Shown here one piece after another: positions 41,809 to 55,041 of a DNA stretch of 64,000 nt (position 1 is the stretch's first letter; each line of letters begins with the position of its first letter). Under the pieces are notes generated by a model. That model was given only the letters and a program-made list of their open reading frames with translations. It made no database searches and was not told the DNA's origin. The position numbers and the translations under genes were made by a program. This DNA comes from Endothia cerciana. Its lineage: Eukaryota > Ascomycota > Sordariomycetes > Diaporthales > Cryphonectriaceae. The DNA is taken from the NCBI GenBank assembly GCA_026119935.1, contig JALRMH010000041.1:298284-362283 (forward strand). The letters are read 5' to 3'.

Positions 41809-42547
41809 ATGCCGCCAGAGAAACAACAAATGACCGAGGACCTCCTCGAGGACAATAACCACCTGGCATCAAATTCACGTCCACCGCCACCATTCTCCGT
41901 CACGCCACGTAGTTTTATAATCGCACCGCAAGCAGCCATCATCCACACTCCAATCTCAGGCGCTTGACCGTTGAACTAGCTCTCAAGGCCACTTAATGGC
42001 TACACTGAGACAACATGCCTGATCGACGTACCCGAAACACGACAGCTAAACGAAAATGGCACACTAAAGACAGTCTGGAAGAGCGATGAGCTCTATCACA
42101 TCCACGAGGTACCCGCGGCATTCGAGAAGCAGGAGGGAATTGGTGATCGGGGTTAGCCAACACAATGATCAATTTAGCGGTGTACGTCTGCACAAGGAGA
42201 GATCCGTCGGGATCACGGGCGTGAAGCACACCTTCGATATTATTTCCGCGGATGAGGAAAATCATCCACGACTGCTTTACCACGTGAGGCAGAAGAAGGG
42301 AGTATTAGAGTGGCACGAAGGTGGTGGTGAGCTGATAGCTGTCGAGACACCGAGCACAGATAGGAAGGTGGACGACGAGGGGCTGGAGATTGTGGTGTCC
42401 CTAGACAAGCGATGTTTGGACCTCATGGTCGCGTTGTGGGTCGCGAGGGTATGGAAGGATACTCAAGAGGAGGGAGTAAAAGAGGATAAAGAGGACGCTA
42501 AGATGTGTAAGGCTGAGTACAAGGAGCCAGCTAAGCAGAATGATTAA
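41809..42547 (+). pseudogene. Interrupted conserved fungal gene of unknown function
   Basis: The first frame carries PPPPFSVTPRSFIIAPQAAI, then meets TGA (41965-41967) and TAG (41977-41979), yet protein-like sequence continues in the same frame (LSRPLNGYTETTCLIDVPET, WKSDELYHIHEV) to about 42160. A second frame (about 42130-42547) then continues with KHTFDIISADEENHPRLLY, KKGVLEWHEGG and LMVALWVARVWKD, the last being a typical ending of a family of unnamed Pezizomycotina proteins. A GTACCC...GTTAG intron at about 42109-42158 could link the two frames, but the two stops remain. Either a recent pseudogene or a gene with unusual splicing. Confidence 0.5.
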
Positions 42548-44919
42548 TCTCATGGAGTGCTTCACGATACTACAGAGGCTATAGGGATCGAGCACAGGCT
42601 CAAACCTGGCTCTGGATCGATGGGTGAGCTAGGGAGGAGGTTTGCGACGGTGAGAGAGGATGGGCACATAAACTGGGGATCGCGCCAATAATGAGGGTCT
42701 TCCCTAGCGGTATTCGATCCCACGGAACCAAATTTCACCAAACCTGCCGCCCGCCTTGCAAGTCTATATATGGTAGCTAGCCATGACCGCCTTACGAACC
42801 AGCTTTGTATGATGGGTAGTAGCTTTGAAGCTCACGCCGTTGATAATAGTCGTCCACCCAAGCCTCACGCTATTAGCATCCAGCGCTTCGCCACTGATAT
42901 AATTGTATAGACCATATCTGTCCACCGAGATGTCGAACACGGCCTTAATGCCGGCTTTGACTGACGAACAAGTATCATACAATCGGAAGAGTTGATGTTG
43001 GCTGCTGCATATACTTGCCATGCTTATAAGACAGGCAGGACTGCTCCTCGCTTGTTTCGTACACTGGGATCAGTCAACGGCCATCTAAATCGAAGGTCCA
43101 GTGGGAAATCCAAAAGCCTGGTAGGAAGAAAATACGTCTGCGACCGCAGAACCTATACTGTCCGGAACGTCGAACTCGGAGAGAGTTCTTGCCTAGATGA
43201 TGCCACTCATTTTGCTACCGACCTTGAACAGACGCTAGTGAAGAGATAAGATACTTGCCATCGCGGTCCTTATGCGCTGATTTAAGGTGGGACCAATCAA
43301 CTGGGAAGGTTTCTATTCCGTTGCCGTCAGCTTGGAGTTGCAAAGGTGTCTATTTGATCGTCACATATTCAGTTACATTCCACATGAATATCAGCTCTCT
43401 AGTTTCAAGTTTTATATCCTGATATCAGCAATGAAGAGGGCCAGACATCCGATGAGCCATGACTGGAATTAAAATCATCCTGCTTGGTTCAATAGACAGT
43501 GATACAGCGGTGTCTTCCTCGAACACCATGACCTGGATCTGCGAATAGTCCTGGCAAGATGTATTAGGGCCCATTGTCATGACCAGTATGGGAGTTCTCG
43601 CCTTGCCAGAAACTGGTGCCATATCAACTCCGACAACTCCAAATTGCTGCATCCGCGGTGTCATTGTTGTAGTCGGTGCCGGCTTAAAGGCCGAATTCAT
43701 CACCTGGGCCCATAGTGTATATGCCGGGGCCGAGTTCCGTGCCTCTGGAGGGCTGTCGTCCATGCGGAATAACACGTACCCATTCGAGGTCTCTAAAGGT
43801 ATACAGTCAAGTATCTAGATACCGACGGAAATTGGGCGATACTAAGGTATACTACGAGCGTGGTCTGTGTAGTAATGGACTTCCTTCGGCTCCGGCCATA
43901 TTTGCTATCTAACATGGACGCGATGTAGACCTCGGCAGTGTCTACCGTTAGATCTGCGGTCAATCTAATAGAGTTCACCTCGGCCTCGAAGAAGGCTGGG
44001 TTGCCAACATCGACATAGATGGCCGCCGGTATCGCCGGAGCCGTGTGTTACCGCTAACGCCGGCTACGCACCACTGCTCGGCGACAACGGTATATATGAG
44101 CATCATCGATGGCGAGGAAGAATTTAAAGGCTAGTACCACGTGAACCCGTACGGCGAGATCAACTCCGTCATTCCGATCGATGAAGGCGCCGAGCTGATG
44201 GGTCTCAACGGATGGCAGGGTGCGGGGTGGACAAGTCCCCATGTGGGCAGCCACCATTATCCCCAGTGTAGGAGGGGTGGGCTAGTGGCGCTCTTCTTTC
44301 TGCCAGCGGGGAGGATCAGTTATAGTGCGAATCCGGGAGACCCGGAGCTGATTATATTGTGATAAATAATTCGGAGCGTTGGGCCTTGCACGTTTAGGTG
44401 TGTGTTCATGGACATGACCCAGAATGAGGACATCACCTAAAAGGACAACAAATCGTCCTCCCATAAGGCTACGAGCTATATTGGCATTTGCGACCCGTAA
44501 AGCTTAGGTTGAACAATATATGCAATGCTATAAATACTTAACAATTTAAGTTAAAGACCAGGCGCTGCAAAATCCACCCCTCACCCCTGGGATGACGAAA
44601 TTGAGAATGAAGATCCGTTGCTACGAACTAATGCAAGTGGCTTAGTTGTCGACCGTCAGCTGCGAGTGCGCTGACGTTAACCTGGGCTTTCTTTTCCGAA
44701 GTAGAGCGCCAAGAATCTTCCGAAGGTTTCGAGTAAGGGGTAATGGAGCTTTATGAGCCGGCTTATGCACCCACAACCGCAAACATGTCCTGCCTAGCTT
44801 AAAAATGGGGCACGCCCACTTCATGACATCCGGCGTGGGAGGCTGTACCGCTTCAAAATGGCCGTGGTTCCCACTTGATGTTGTGTTGTGAAGTTCCTCT
44901 AGGAACCCAAGCTCTCGCC
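42548..44919. other. Gene-poor stretch with possible remnants
   Basis: No complete gene seen. An 85-codon minus-strand frame (42764-43021) and a plus-strand frame ending at 44362 (about 44140-44362, with INSVIPIDEGAELMGLNGWQ and LVALFFLPAGRISYSANPGD) have protein-like composition. The latter looks like the C-terminal part of a protein family that I cannot name, preceded by stop-broken frames from about 43470. The end of the stretch is the promoter of the esterase gene. Confidence 0.4.
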
Positions 44920-46187
44920 ATGGTTAGCACTTCGTCGTACACTGCCCTTCTCGGTCTCAGCGTGAGCCTCATAGGAAATTATGTTCAGGCTATGTCCTCT
45001 GATGGCTGTGACCTTTCTACGGCTGTACAAGTCAACCAAACCACCAATGTAACAATTGGTGATCGCTGGTATCTTCTGTACTTCCCAGTGAACTATACGC
45101 CCAACAACCCTGCGCCTCTTATTCTATCATATCATGGTGGAAATCGTAACGCCTCCGAGCAGCAGACCTTGGATCTGTTGACTGAAACTTACTTCAACGA
45201 GGACTACATCGTCATATATCCCAATGGAATCAAAGTAGGTGGATTTGGCAAGTCGGCGTTGTTACTAATGACTTGTCTATTATAAGAGTTTCGGGCGCAT
45301 CTCGAGCTAACTTTGTACAGGAATCATGGGAAGGTGTTCCAAACGTAACCACGGATGACATTGGATTCACCACGGATATACTTGATACCATTGAGGAACA
45401 ATATTGTATCGACACGGACCGGATCTTCGCCACTGGTAAGTCCGATGGCGCAGGCTTCGTGGGCGTGCTGGCTTGCGACGAGAATCTGTCGGCCAGAATA
45501 GGTGAGTAGTTCTAACTAAAGATGATGCCAGAGTAACTTTCCCGCAAACGCATGGCCGGTGTGAAATGGTATATCTGAAGGTAGCTAAGAAAACCTCTTG
45601 ATATCACAGCCGCGTTCGCTCCAGTTTCTGGTGCCTTTTACATTGCAAACACCACAGGCAATATATGCGACTCCCAGACGATCCCCTATAACCCGGACAT
45701 ATCACCAGCCAAGAATTGCACTCCCGCCAGGGCCAACATACCGATGTTGGAATTCCACGGACTGAATGATACGACAATACCTTACTACGGGGAGGTGAGG
45801 AGAGGCGCCTGCTTGCCGGATATCCCACACTGGATTCAAACATGGGCAGTGCGAGACGGACTTGGAATTACAAATATCAGCTGCAATGTGCCGGGCGCGC
45901 TACCAGGAAGTACGGCTGTCAGATATCAGTTCGGGCAGGGAAGCGACCTCGGCTTGGTCACCCATATAATGGCTGGGACAGTGAGTACTAAGTCTTATAT
46001 GAACGGAGGTGGAAGGGTAATACTAAACCACCAAACAACATTTGCTGACCAAATTGCGCAGCATGTGGGACACGACTGGCCCTCGACGATACTCAATGAC
46101 GACACGAAGCGCGACGGCGATCCCACCGCGTCTTTCAATGCGTCTTCCATTATCATCAACTTCTTTACAAATCACCCTCTAGGATAG
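44920..46187 (+). CDS. Secreted CE1-type esterase (feruloyl esterase / PHB depolymerase-like)
   Basis: Four exons (44920-45234, 45321-45501, 45610-45980, 46062-46187) close the frame to 330 aa with GT-AG introns of 81-108 bp. Signal peptide at residues 1 to about 24 (LLGLSVSLIGNYVQA). The oxyanion region is LILSYHGGNRN, the nucleophile elbow FATGKSDGAGF, the acid MLEFHGLNDTTIPYYG and the catalytic His VGHDWPST near the C-terminus. Several N-x-S/T sites fit secretion. This is the pattern of the CE1/LpqC family, which holds fungal feruloyl esterases, acetylxylan esterases and polyhydroxybutyrate depolymerases; which activity applies cannot be told. An upstream in-frame ATG at 44875 would spoil the signal peptide. 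Confidence 0.9.
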
Positions 46188-46430
46188 AGACCCTGATTGC
46201 CATCCCTACTCTAGATTCTCATGATTAAGAGTCAAGAGGATGTTTTTAGGTACAAATCACGGAATTGTAGGAAAGAAATAGGCAGATGTCGACCTGAATA
46301 TTAGATGTTCAGTAGGCAAGCCCTCGACATCATCATCCATTTGGCCCCAGTCGTATCAATTAATCTGAATGATTTGCGAAATCCGTAATATGCTCAGGAA
46401 ATACGGAAAAGGATATAGGCAGCTCTGATA

Positions 46431-47162
46431 TTAGAGGTCCTTCCATTTCCACACGCTCCACTCATGCAACTTCTCATCATCCCATTCTCTTAGGTCAATT
46501 TCTTCCCTGCCCTCCCGCTCCGCCACCAGCCCTCCCGCCTCCATGAGTTCCCAAAATTCTCTCATGTAATCGATATATGCAACTCGCATGGCATATACCA
46601 CGATCGCTCTAGAATTAGAAGAGCGCCGGAGACATCTCAAGATAGTTTCGCTCAACAGTGCTGGATGTGCTTCCGTATACATGGTGTCGGCCGCAAGTAT
46701 TATGGGAAACCCATTCACATCGTCTACCGTAAACTTCCGTGCGCCTTCATTACCGGCAGGAGGAAGATGTATTATATCAGGTTGTGTCCAGTCGAGCACC
46801 CCGCATGCTGCTGATCCGCCATGTTCCCGAAGGGTATCGATATTGAGGTCCGCATTGGCTTGCACACCAGGGACGATAGTTGGCAGATCTGTTAGCAGCG
46901 CCCTCATGCCCCATATTGTTGCAGCAGTGAGACCGCTCAGCCCGGTGCCGGCACCGAGCTCCAGGATAGAATAGCCAGTATCGTCTTGTCCGGCTTGAGA
47001 CCTATCAATGTCCAGCTTGTAAAGCAAGTTTGAGAGAATGCCGGCTGAGCTCCAAGTTGTGAGCGATAGACCTTCGGCTGCACATGGTGTGTCCACAATC
47101 GATATGGAGACTTGCTCTTCTGGCGACTTTGGGATTTTGAAGGTTGACTTCTGGAGCGCCAT
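46431..47162 (-). CDS. METTL21-type protein methyltransferase (Methyltransf_16)
   Basis: Single exon, 243 aa. Motif I is SILELGAGTGLSGLTAATIW (residues about 65-84), then LLTDLPTIVPGVQANADLNI (post-I with the acidic residue), CGVLDW and IILAADTMYTEAHPALL (the family's D-x-x-Y-like post-II motif). WSSAGILSNLLYKL upstream is the usual N-terminal helix with the W-x-A/S motif. Members methylate lysines (or other side chains) of translation factors and chaperones, and are soluble cytosolic enzymes. Same size as fungal relatives such as Nnt1/Rrg1-like proteins. Confidence 0.9.
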   Translation of the reverse strand: MALQKSTFKIPKSPEEQVSISIVDTPCAAEGLSLTTWSSAGILSNLLYKLDIDRSQAGQDDTGYSILELGAGTGLSGLTAATIWGMRALLTDLPTIVPGVQANADLNIDTLREHGGSAACGVLDWTQPDIIHLPPAGNEGARKFTVDDVNGFPIILAADTMYTEAHPALLSETILRCLRRSSNSRAIVVYAMRVAYIDYMREFWELMEAGGLVAEREGREEIDLREWDDEKLHEWSVWKWKDL

Positions 47163-48696
47163 GGTGATTTGGGTATCTGGGGATGGGACGGGTAGTTGAA
47201 CTCATCGGACGCCGAAATTTTACGAGATAATTATTAGTACCGACATCTCAATTGCAAAGCACAAGAAATCTTGGCTGACGGCTGGTGCCAGCTGCTTCTC
47301 AAGTGGCGCGCTATTGTTAGCTCACATCGACCCAAACCCCTACAGCCTTGTTAGGCCAACGTCTCTCGGAACGGGGGTGCCTTTCTGGACTCGACCAGTC
47401 ACACCACTCTCGAGATGATTGTAAGGAGATATATATCATACGCAACATCAAGCCTATATAATCGTCTCCTGACATGCTTACTTATTATGGGTGTGGCATT
47501 TTTGCGCGTCTCACCACACTCTACAACTCACGAATCAAGCCGGAACAACCTGCAACCATTTTTCATGGGCACTACTCCCACTGCTATTCTGGGTGGCATT
47601 AGGATCAGGAGTGGCCTAAACAGACTGTGCTCAAGAGCTGTGTTGAAGGAAGGAGTCGGAGAGTACCCAGCGATTAGGCATATTACCTAGGTTACCTAGG
47701 CAGTCAAATTGTTCAAAACATCGAAGGAGACGTAATTTCATGAGATCTCGAGGAGGACTCTTTGTAAAGGATTTGCGAAGTCTTCTTGGCTGTACAATTT
47801 ATATTGCGTTTAGCAGCATGCAATTCAGACAACCCTTTGTATTCCTACAACCCCCTAGGGACTGATTTTCCCGAATACCAAATTTGTATCTGGAGGCCAA
47901 ACAGCTGGCATTAAACACCTCGACTTCATAGACTTTTGTTAGCACGTCTTATATAGCTCTTGAAGCTGCTAGAATTAAATGATATTTTGGGGTAAACCTA
48001 TAAAAAACACAGGGATTAACTGTTCCACTTCGCCAATGTGGCTGCATCTGTTGTCGAGCGAGTGCCTATCTTCCGTTCTAACCAGAAATCTGCCTTTCCC
48101 TCCAGTCCGCGGATGGATAGACGTCAATGCCTGACCCCCCCCCCCGCCCCGTCAAACATCGACATGGAGATTAGCAGAAAGGAGCTCAGCACTCGAGGTT
48201 GAGTAGGCATTCGCCAGTATATAGGAGATGGGCTCCTCAGACCCGGCGGCGTGAGGTTCATTTTCAGATCATTAGGCTTCCCAAGAACATGCGCTAGTCT
48301 CACTCAGCTACTTCAGGCTTGCTCTTGACAAGCTAGCATACAAGAGGTGGTTGTCTACTTATCTCCCACGAAGCCACCAGGGCCCATGGCATCATCCAAA
48401 CCCTGTAGGGATGTCGTGCCTTGCGAGGCAGTTTGGCCCCTTGGGCAGTGCTGGTGTGTTCCCTCACCTGCTCCTTCCATATATTCGGCCGTTGCGTCGC
48501 GATCACAGCTGAGCACTCATGAAGGGTGTGCGACTTCCACATCAAGGACTAAAGCTCCTCTCCCACAGAGCCAGACCAGACGTGTTGCAGGCCAAATGTT
48601 TTGCCCTCGACTGCCCACCCTCACCCCCTCGGTGTTCTTTTCTCTCCTTTTCTCTCCATAGGCAGATATCAGTAATTACTGGCCGGTATTCGAAAC
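47163..48696. other. Gene-poor spacer
   Basis: About 1.5 kb. It contains two adjacent cctaggtta copies (47687-47704) and a C-rich run at about 48137-48154. Small frames (for example 47415-47690, +) have no recognisable motif. Confidence 0.4.
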
Positions 48697-50170
48697 ATGT
48701 CATTTTTCGATTTTTGGTCTGCCGCATGGGGGTCTATAGGGGCCACCATTGCCATTTTTAGGCTCCTTAATTCGGTCTGCCCACCCCTTTCTCGTTGGCT
48801 CTCTGGGGTCTTCGAGCTCCGTTTCTGGGGCAAGCGCTCAACAGATGAGCAACCCGGTTCGGATCCGATTCTGTCTAAGCTGGATGCCATCCAGAGCCAG
48901 GTTAAGCTTCTTCGCGAAGCGAACGAGGTGATGAAGGAGGCCACCCTTCGGGTTGGCGGAGACAACTTCTAAACCAAGCCCATCGCGTGGCCAGCGTCGC
49001 CGGCAAACATGCCCAGAGCGACCACATGCTCAAAGATAACACCCCTTGTTCCGCCTCTTCCGATATAATCAAACATCGGCGGTTACGCGAACACACAATA
49101 TCCAACGTCAAATCATTCTTCAAAGTTCTGGCCAGACTGTGATGAAGCCGCCATCGTTCTACTATCCCGCCTGGGACCCTGCAACGAGGCCCTTGCGACC
49201 CAGTCCCACAGGTTCAAGCGGCTACGCACGAGGGATTGCAATTTTGGTGGCGAGGAACGCAGGGGTGAGGGATGGCAGTTACACAATGTGAAGGACATGG
49301 AATATATAGTTGAGCGGTTGTGCTGATATGTCGTTGGCTCTTCAATGGGCAGTACTAGGACATTGGTTTGCGCAATTAATAGACGGATGTAAGCCTAAGC
49401 CTTCGTAGACTGCCCTTCTTGTTCTTCCAGTAACTCGCGAGTCCTCATCTTGTAGACAGTGTTGGACTCCCAAGCGGTTGCCTTCACTCATCTTGTTCAC
49501 GCTGCCGCTTGCAACTCCCGGTCATCTTGGGCGGAATTCCAGGTTGCCCTGATCATCCCTGACGGAAATTGCTCGTCGTCGCGCCTGCTTATTATCGGCC
49601 AGACGCCAGTCTCGCCGTTGAAGGCCGACCATTTCTAGTCTCTCGGCGTTCTACCATCGCCTACTCCATAATACGCAGTGACGGTAATGAGCCAAAGGTC
49701 GCTGTCGGGCTGTCGCTTTTTAAAAGCCGTCCATACACTGTGACTTCCTCCCCATACACCCGACTTTTGCATCTCTATAGTGATGGTGTAATCCGTCAAT
49801 AACCCTGCCGAGCTGGTCCACCACCACTTCGGTATCCTTGTCCTCTGTGCAGATTCGTCCGGGACGTGCCGCCGTCTTGCAATGTTGCTGTGGATATCGC
49901 ATGGTGAGATGGACTGAGCGCAAGCCAGGCAGCTGCAGTACGACTGTTCGCCGCACTTGGTGCACGGCCAGCCACAGGAGGTTGTCCCTGTGCTTCTCCA
50001 CGAGCCTAGGCCTGAACCTTGTCTGCCAGGACTTGGCCTCTACCCAACTGAGTTTACAGTTTTGCTTTAGTCCGGTCTGCTTTGGGCTTCGTCATTTTGA
50101 GCTTGTACCCGACGGCACGTCGATCGGGGTTGAGCTGGTCGCTTTGGTTAGGCAAGTCCTTCCTCTATAA
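48697..50170 (+). pseudogene. Probable decayed gene, family not recognised
   Basis: The first frame (48697-48972) encodes a plausible 91-aa protein with a hydrophobic N-terminus (FFDFWSAAWGSIGATIAIF) and an amphipathic helix (SKLDAIQSQVKLLREANEVM). After its stop, protein-like sequence resumes one base out of frame (NQAHRVASVAGKHAQSDHML), then in other frames (HRFKRLRTRDCNFGGEERRG at about 49200, AACNSRSSWAEFQVALIIPD at about 49510). Either a small intact gene followed by unrelated DNA, or a longer gene broken several times. No domain recognised. Confidence 0.3.
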
Positions 50171-53100
50171 CCACAGCGGACAAGGAGACGCTGTTCATGT
50201 TTTGGCTCTGATTAGAGCCCCTTGCCGGAAACGAAGGGCCAATGTTGAGGTATTATATTAGGGTCCTGAAAGGGGGTTTGAAGTAGGCCCGTCGCTGTGG
50301 ATTATTATGTGAGATGTGGTAGGGTGGATTACCACCCATGCTTACAGTCTAAAAAATGTTTCGTAACTGTTCCACATTGGCTGTAGCAACTTTCGCACTA
50401 AGCTCTTCAATCCCTTGAAGCTGTATATGGAGCTGATTGGAAACATCAACCTCATCGGTAGTTCGCGTAGCCTAGCCCTTGCCCTGGGCCCGCTCAATTA
50501 TGACGAGAGTCTTCACCAACCAGCCTCTATGATCCCTTAACGTTCGAAGGACACGGTTATTCAATGATGATAACATGCTTGTAGTCAAGAAATACCAGTC
50601 GATGCCAATCTGAACTAAAATAAGGAGAAAACATGGTGCCCAGAGCTTTGTGTAACTGGCTGGTCTCGAAAATGAAACCAGATTATAAACTAGATGGCTT
50701 CAGACGTGTCCTTTCTCGTTGAGAAACAGAAAGAGGCTGCTGTTCCTGTGCCCCAAACTAGTAGCCTTATATTGCATATATAATTCCCAGTGATAAAGAC
50801 AAAGCTGGGGCCACAGGTCTATTGGCCGAACCATAGAAGCCCTCTCATGCATACCACGCCCAAGCTACGGGAGCAGACCTAGCCGAGCATTAGCTCAAAG
50901 TTATATTGTAAGTTGGTCTATGAGAGGCATTTCGAGGCAATATCCCAGGCAAGTCAGACAGGCGCTCAACAACATTGAAATCAGACAAGCCATCGAAAAT
51001 GATGACGATACGCTGGATCGTTCTAGGTCACCGGGAAAGACAACCGGAGGCTAAGGTAATCCTTATCTTGCAATCGATGTCAGACTGGAATTTCCGGACT
51101 TCTAGCACCACACAGTGACAACGCAGCAGCATGAACCTTCGAGGGAAGTGGTGATGAAGAATCCAACTAAAACTTTTTGTCCTTTGCAGAAACTCCACTT
51201 CAATCAAGACTTTCAACTGCGGTAAAATTGTGGACAAAGATACGGAAAATAAGACCAGAGACCCCCCCAACCTGCTGAGCCATTCAGTACCGTAGCCTAA
51301 AGATGGTTGGGGAGTTGGTTGGAATGGAAAAATGTAGGTACCTCATTTTAAATTCTGCCTGGGCCCTGCGGTCTTGCGTCGCCTGGTCATTAGAACCTGG
51401 TCGCATGATGATGGTCAGTAGAACTCTATTGAAGTCCAACTGAACACCGTAGTAATCGTAACTCTATAAGCGATGTGGACTCTTCAACGATCAATTCCAC
51501 ATCGCTAAATAACCCACTTCTAACTAAGTAACTCTCGATTAGATTCTTACTTATTATTTATTTGCTTTCATAAGCCCTGGATGTCTCCACCAATAACCGG
51601 ATCTGAGGATATGATTTGCATTAGGTATGACACCAAGATGACCCAGTCGACTTGGATGATCTTATCGAGGAACGGCAACAGAAAAACATGGCCGTTACCC
51701 TGAACTTGCAATGCCACGAGCATACTTAGAATATTGGCATAGTAGGTGAAGACACCGGAGACAGTAAATCAGTCCTACCTTCTGTCAAGCATCTTGCAGA
51801 ATAGCTTAGTCTAGTTCATTTGAACTCAATTCGACTCACAAGGTAGAGGTGGATGTTGCCCCGTGTAAGTCAGTAATGGCTATCGGGGCATAATTCAAGC
51901 AGGAGTTCATCGTGAAACTGACCCTACATGTTCCGATACTGCAGCACATATTATATCTGATCAAGATGACCTTCTGCACTCAGAGACGTGTTAGAGAACA
52001 GTCTAGAGAGTCTACAAGTCATTACTTGGAACGAGATTCAACAGGTGGTGCGGCCATTAATCAAGTCCCGTCAAGCGCCGCTGAGGACCAAAATGGCATA
52101 ATATGGCTACATTTAGCGGGCGGGATTTTGCTCAAGCACTCGAGGCTGGCAAGGTCTTGACAACATTCGTCTATGCAGCCCTCGACGCCGCGATTACGGC
52201 CGGACAATATCGATGCAAATTCAGAAAAAAAGATTCCTTGGATAAGACTCCGTCAACTGAGTCTCGTCGTCAAGTCTTATTCCCGAAGTGAAGTAGGCGA
52301 TGACATCAAGACCTTAGACCGACAAACGCAAGCAGTTGCGTTGTTTACCCTCGAGCAGGCACTCGGCTGCAAGGCAAAGTCTGCGGCATTATGTCAAAGA
52401 AGCCATACAGGTTTTACAGGACGCTGTCGACGTCCTTCAAATAAGCATTTGGCTCGTTTTGATTGCAGACATGACCTGAAGATCCCTCAGATAGAAATGT
52501 ATCCGCATTGTCGACTGCGAGAGCCTGAGGATCTCATCTACCACTTTCAACGATGTATTGACGAGCGGCAAACGGAAGGTCGGGAGCACCCCGCAGCATT
52601 GAATTCTTTAGGGATGGGCCCTGTACCAACAGTACATGTGAGATCATCGGAAGATGCTAACCCTGCAAGAGTAACAAAGTTCTGAAGGGAGCCGTCGACA
52701 ACATCTGACCCCATCACTAGCGGTCGAATGAGGTTAACTGCCAATCTCGCCTTGGCGCGCGTAACGAAGACGGTGCGGGTCCCAACCTTGAGGGCTTGAT
52801 GTCATCGCTGGGTAGTGCATCATCAGTGGCAGGCAGCATGCCACTGCACGGATTTCCAGCTTCAGACCAAGCTTGCTTCAACATGATACAGGACTAACAT
52901 ATTATTATATACATTTCTAGAGGCTAGTATCAGAAGTCGTTAATAAGCATGCTTTACAATGTTCTGTGCAAGATCCCGAAATGTCCCATGAGGAATCCAC
53001 TTAGTGGGAACCAAAAAGGAAGAATCACGCCACTTTGACACTCAGCCCCGAGGCTGACACTCACGCTATCATACCCCTGTTACCCAATGATAAGAACTTG

Positions 53101-54259
53101 AACAAATCCGGCCAAACAGGCAATCCACCCGATCCTGAGTCAAAGCAGCACAACAACGCATGTACTATGGTACTAGAACTCTACTTAACCGGACAGCGGT
53201 GTCTGCCAAAACACACTAGAACTACACTCACTATCTCTTCTTTATGCTCAGGGCATGATGCTACAATTATACTGTTTGCAGAAGGTAATGTAATCCTACC
53301 CAAACCCGTCAGTACCAGTCTCTCTTTTTGGATGCGGCCTTTACAAGACATACTGCTCGGGATCTCCTTGGTGTTTCACACCATACCGGCGCAGGCTCAG
53401 TCTTCCTCCACTTGCCAATGTTCTCCCAACTCCTTTCAGCAAAAGGTTAAGCATTGCGTCCTCTTGAACTCACTACGTAAATAGCCAACCTGCAGGACCT
53501 GTTCTTTTGACTGTAACCTCAGAACAAGGGATTAGATTCAGCAGGTATTACTTGCTATGAATGGTGCTAATGCAATAACTGTTATGGTGAGTCATGTGTG
53601 AATGATCTTCATAAGGCTTGCTTCTCCTACTATGGCAAGCATTGAATCTTGATACAAGCTTTCCAAAGTGCTAGATTTTACAAGTCATGCGCTCCTGACA
53701 TCCTTCATGGGGTCCTATCGGCTCGCTTCCGTACCGGTACAATGCTTGGAGCCTCGACTGGAGCCTCCCCCCTAATCTACCTAAGACATCCTTATCCGGG
53801 CACACCCCCGGACGCCAGGAGCACCAGTCGGAGGATACCGGCGAAAATTCTTACCCACTCCACAGAACATTAACTCCATAGGATATCCACAGCGCCCCCA
53901 CATGTCAGCTTCCATCAGTAATAACGCCCCTTGCTACAAGGTCTTGATCATTCATCTGTTCTTTTGCACCAACCCTCTCCTTCATTCCATGTTCTAACGC
54001 CCTTATCAACATCCACTTTGCACAACCAAATTCCGAGCCAGACATTTGAAAAGGCTAGCTTGCTCCAACTGCTATCTGGACAAGCGATTTCTTCGATTAT
54101 ATCTTATCTTCAGAACAGACCTGAACTGTATGTTGACGTGTTCTCTTGCTAGTGCCTTTCATCTAACCTCTTTTGTCTTGCTCACTCAACAATGACCTAA
54201 CCAAGACCGCCGCAGACTACAGGATTTTTCTCATACTACCGCCCTTACAAATTCTCACG
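50171..54259. other. Four-kilobase gene desert
   Basis: AT-richer sequence with many stops on both strands. The only longer frames are 52173-52685 and 53035-53484 (+); neither has a motif that I recognise. Frames at about 52102-52291 (FAQALEAGKVLTTFVYAALD) look mildly protein-like. Possibly degraded repeats. Confidence 0.4.
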
Positions 54260-54511
54260 ATGGTAGTGATAACGAGAGCAATTTCCTTGACCAACTTTGT
54301 GGTCGCTAGCTCAGCTCTCGGATTCCAAGTCTTTGTCTTATATCCCTGGCACAAGGAGCTAGATGCTGGGTTTGAGGAGCTGAAGAAGGAACATCTACGT
54401 GTCCTTGGGGCAGTAAGCGGAGGTCCAGGCATCACCAAAGAACAACGGGCGCTCATGCAAGAGAGGCTCTCCGAGATGAATCAGAGCAGGTGGTGGTCTT
54501 GGTTTAAATAA
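54260..54511 (+). CDS. Small conserved-looking membrane protein
   Basis: An 83-aa protein. Residues about 5-32 are hydrophobic (ISLTNFVVASSALGFQVFVL), followed by YPWHKELDAGFEELKKEH and a charged helix ending RWWSWFK. Short proteins with this exact layout (one N-terminal membrane segment, a Y-P-W-H-K-x-L motif and a helical tail) recur in Sordariomycetes by recollection; function unknown, perhaps mitochondrial inner membrane. A pyrimidine-rich leader precedes the start, and an upstream intron in the 5' UTR is possible. Confidence 0.6.
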   Translation: MVVITRAISLTNFVVASSALGFQVFVLYPWHKELDAGFEELKKEHLRVLGAVSGGPGITKEQRALMQERLSEMNQSRWWSWFK

Positions 54512-55041
54512 ATGCAACATCATAAACCATGCAATATGCAGGTTACGGAACAGGGTAGCTGAAAAGGATCCTCTGGCGTGAGGGTCTGACGCCCCTCTTA
54601 ACGGAACTCCTATATAAGGCATTGGATAGATCAGCAAGAGCTTTCCGTTTTTGTGTTATGTACCACTTTACCTCGTCTGAGAAACTTATACTTTAGTGCT
54701 CTATGTGTGGCGACTAAATTCTTGGGACTTGTAGCTACTCTGTTGCGTTAAAGATTGGGAGAATCTTACTAGCTAACCTGAAATGCACTCGAGACGGACT
54801 GATTAGGTAGCATTTATCACTTCTTTTCAAAGAGCGTGCTTATCTCAATACTACAGATGACATCTATGCGCTATTTCAAGACGCTGTGACTAGAAAATTT
54901 AGATTCTACTTCTCTCGAAAGTAGTCGGGCCGGAGGGTTGTTCAAGCCTCCGACTGGCCTCCACGCCTCTACCTGTACCGATTTAATAGGTATTGGTATC
55001 AGAAATAAAGACCGTCAAGACGGTTGCATAACTAGTACTAT
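54512..55041. other. Intergenic, nothing recognised
   Basis: About 530 bp of AT-rich spacer. Confidence 0.5.

Noticed and set aside
43425..43820. Overlapping plus and minus frames of 79-116 codons
   Set aside because: Both look mildly protein-like but neither has a start, splice sites or a recognised motif; strand cannot be decided.
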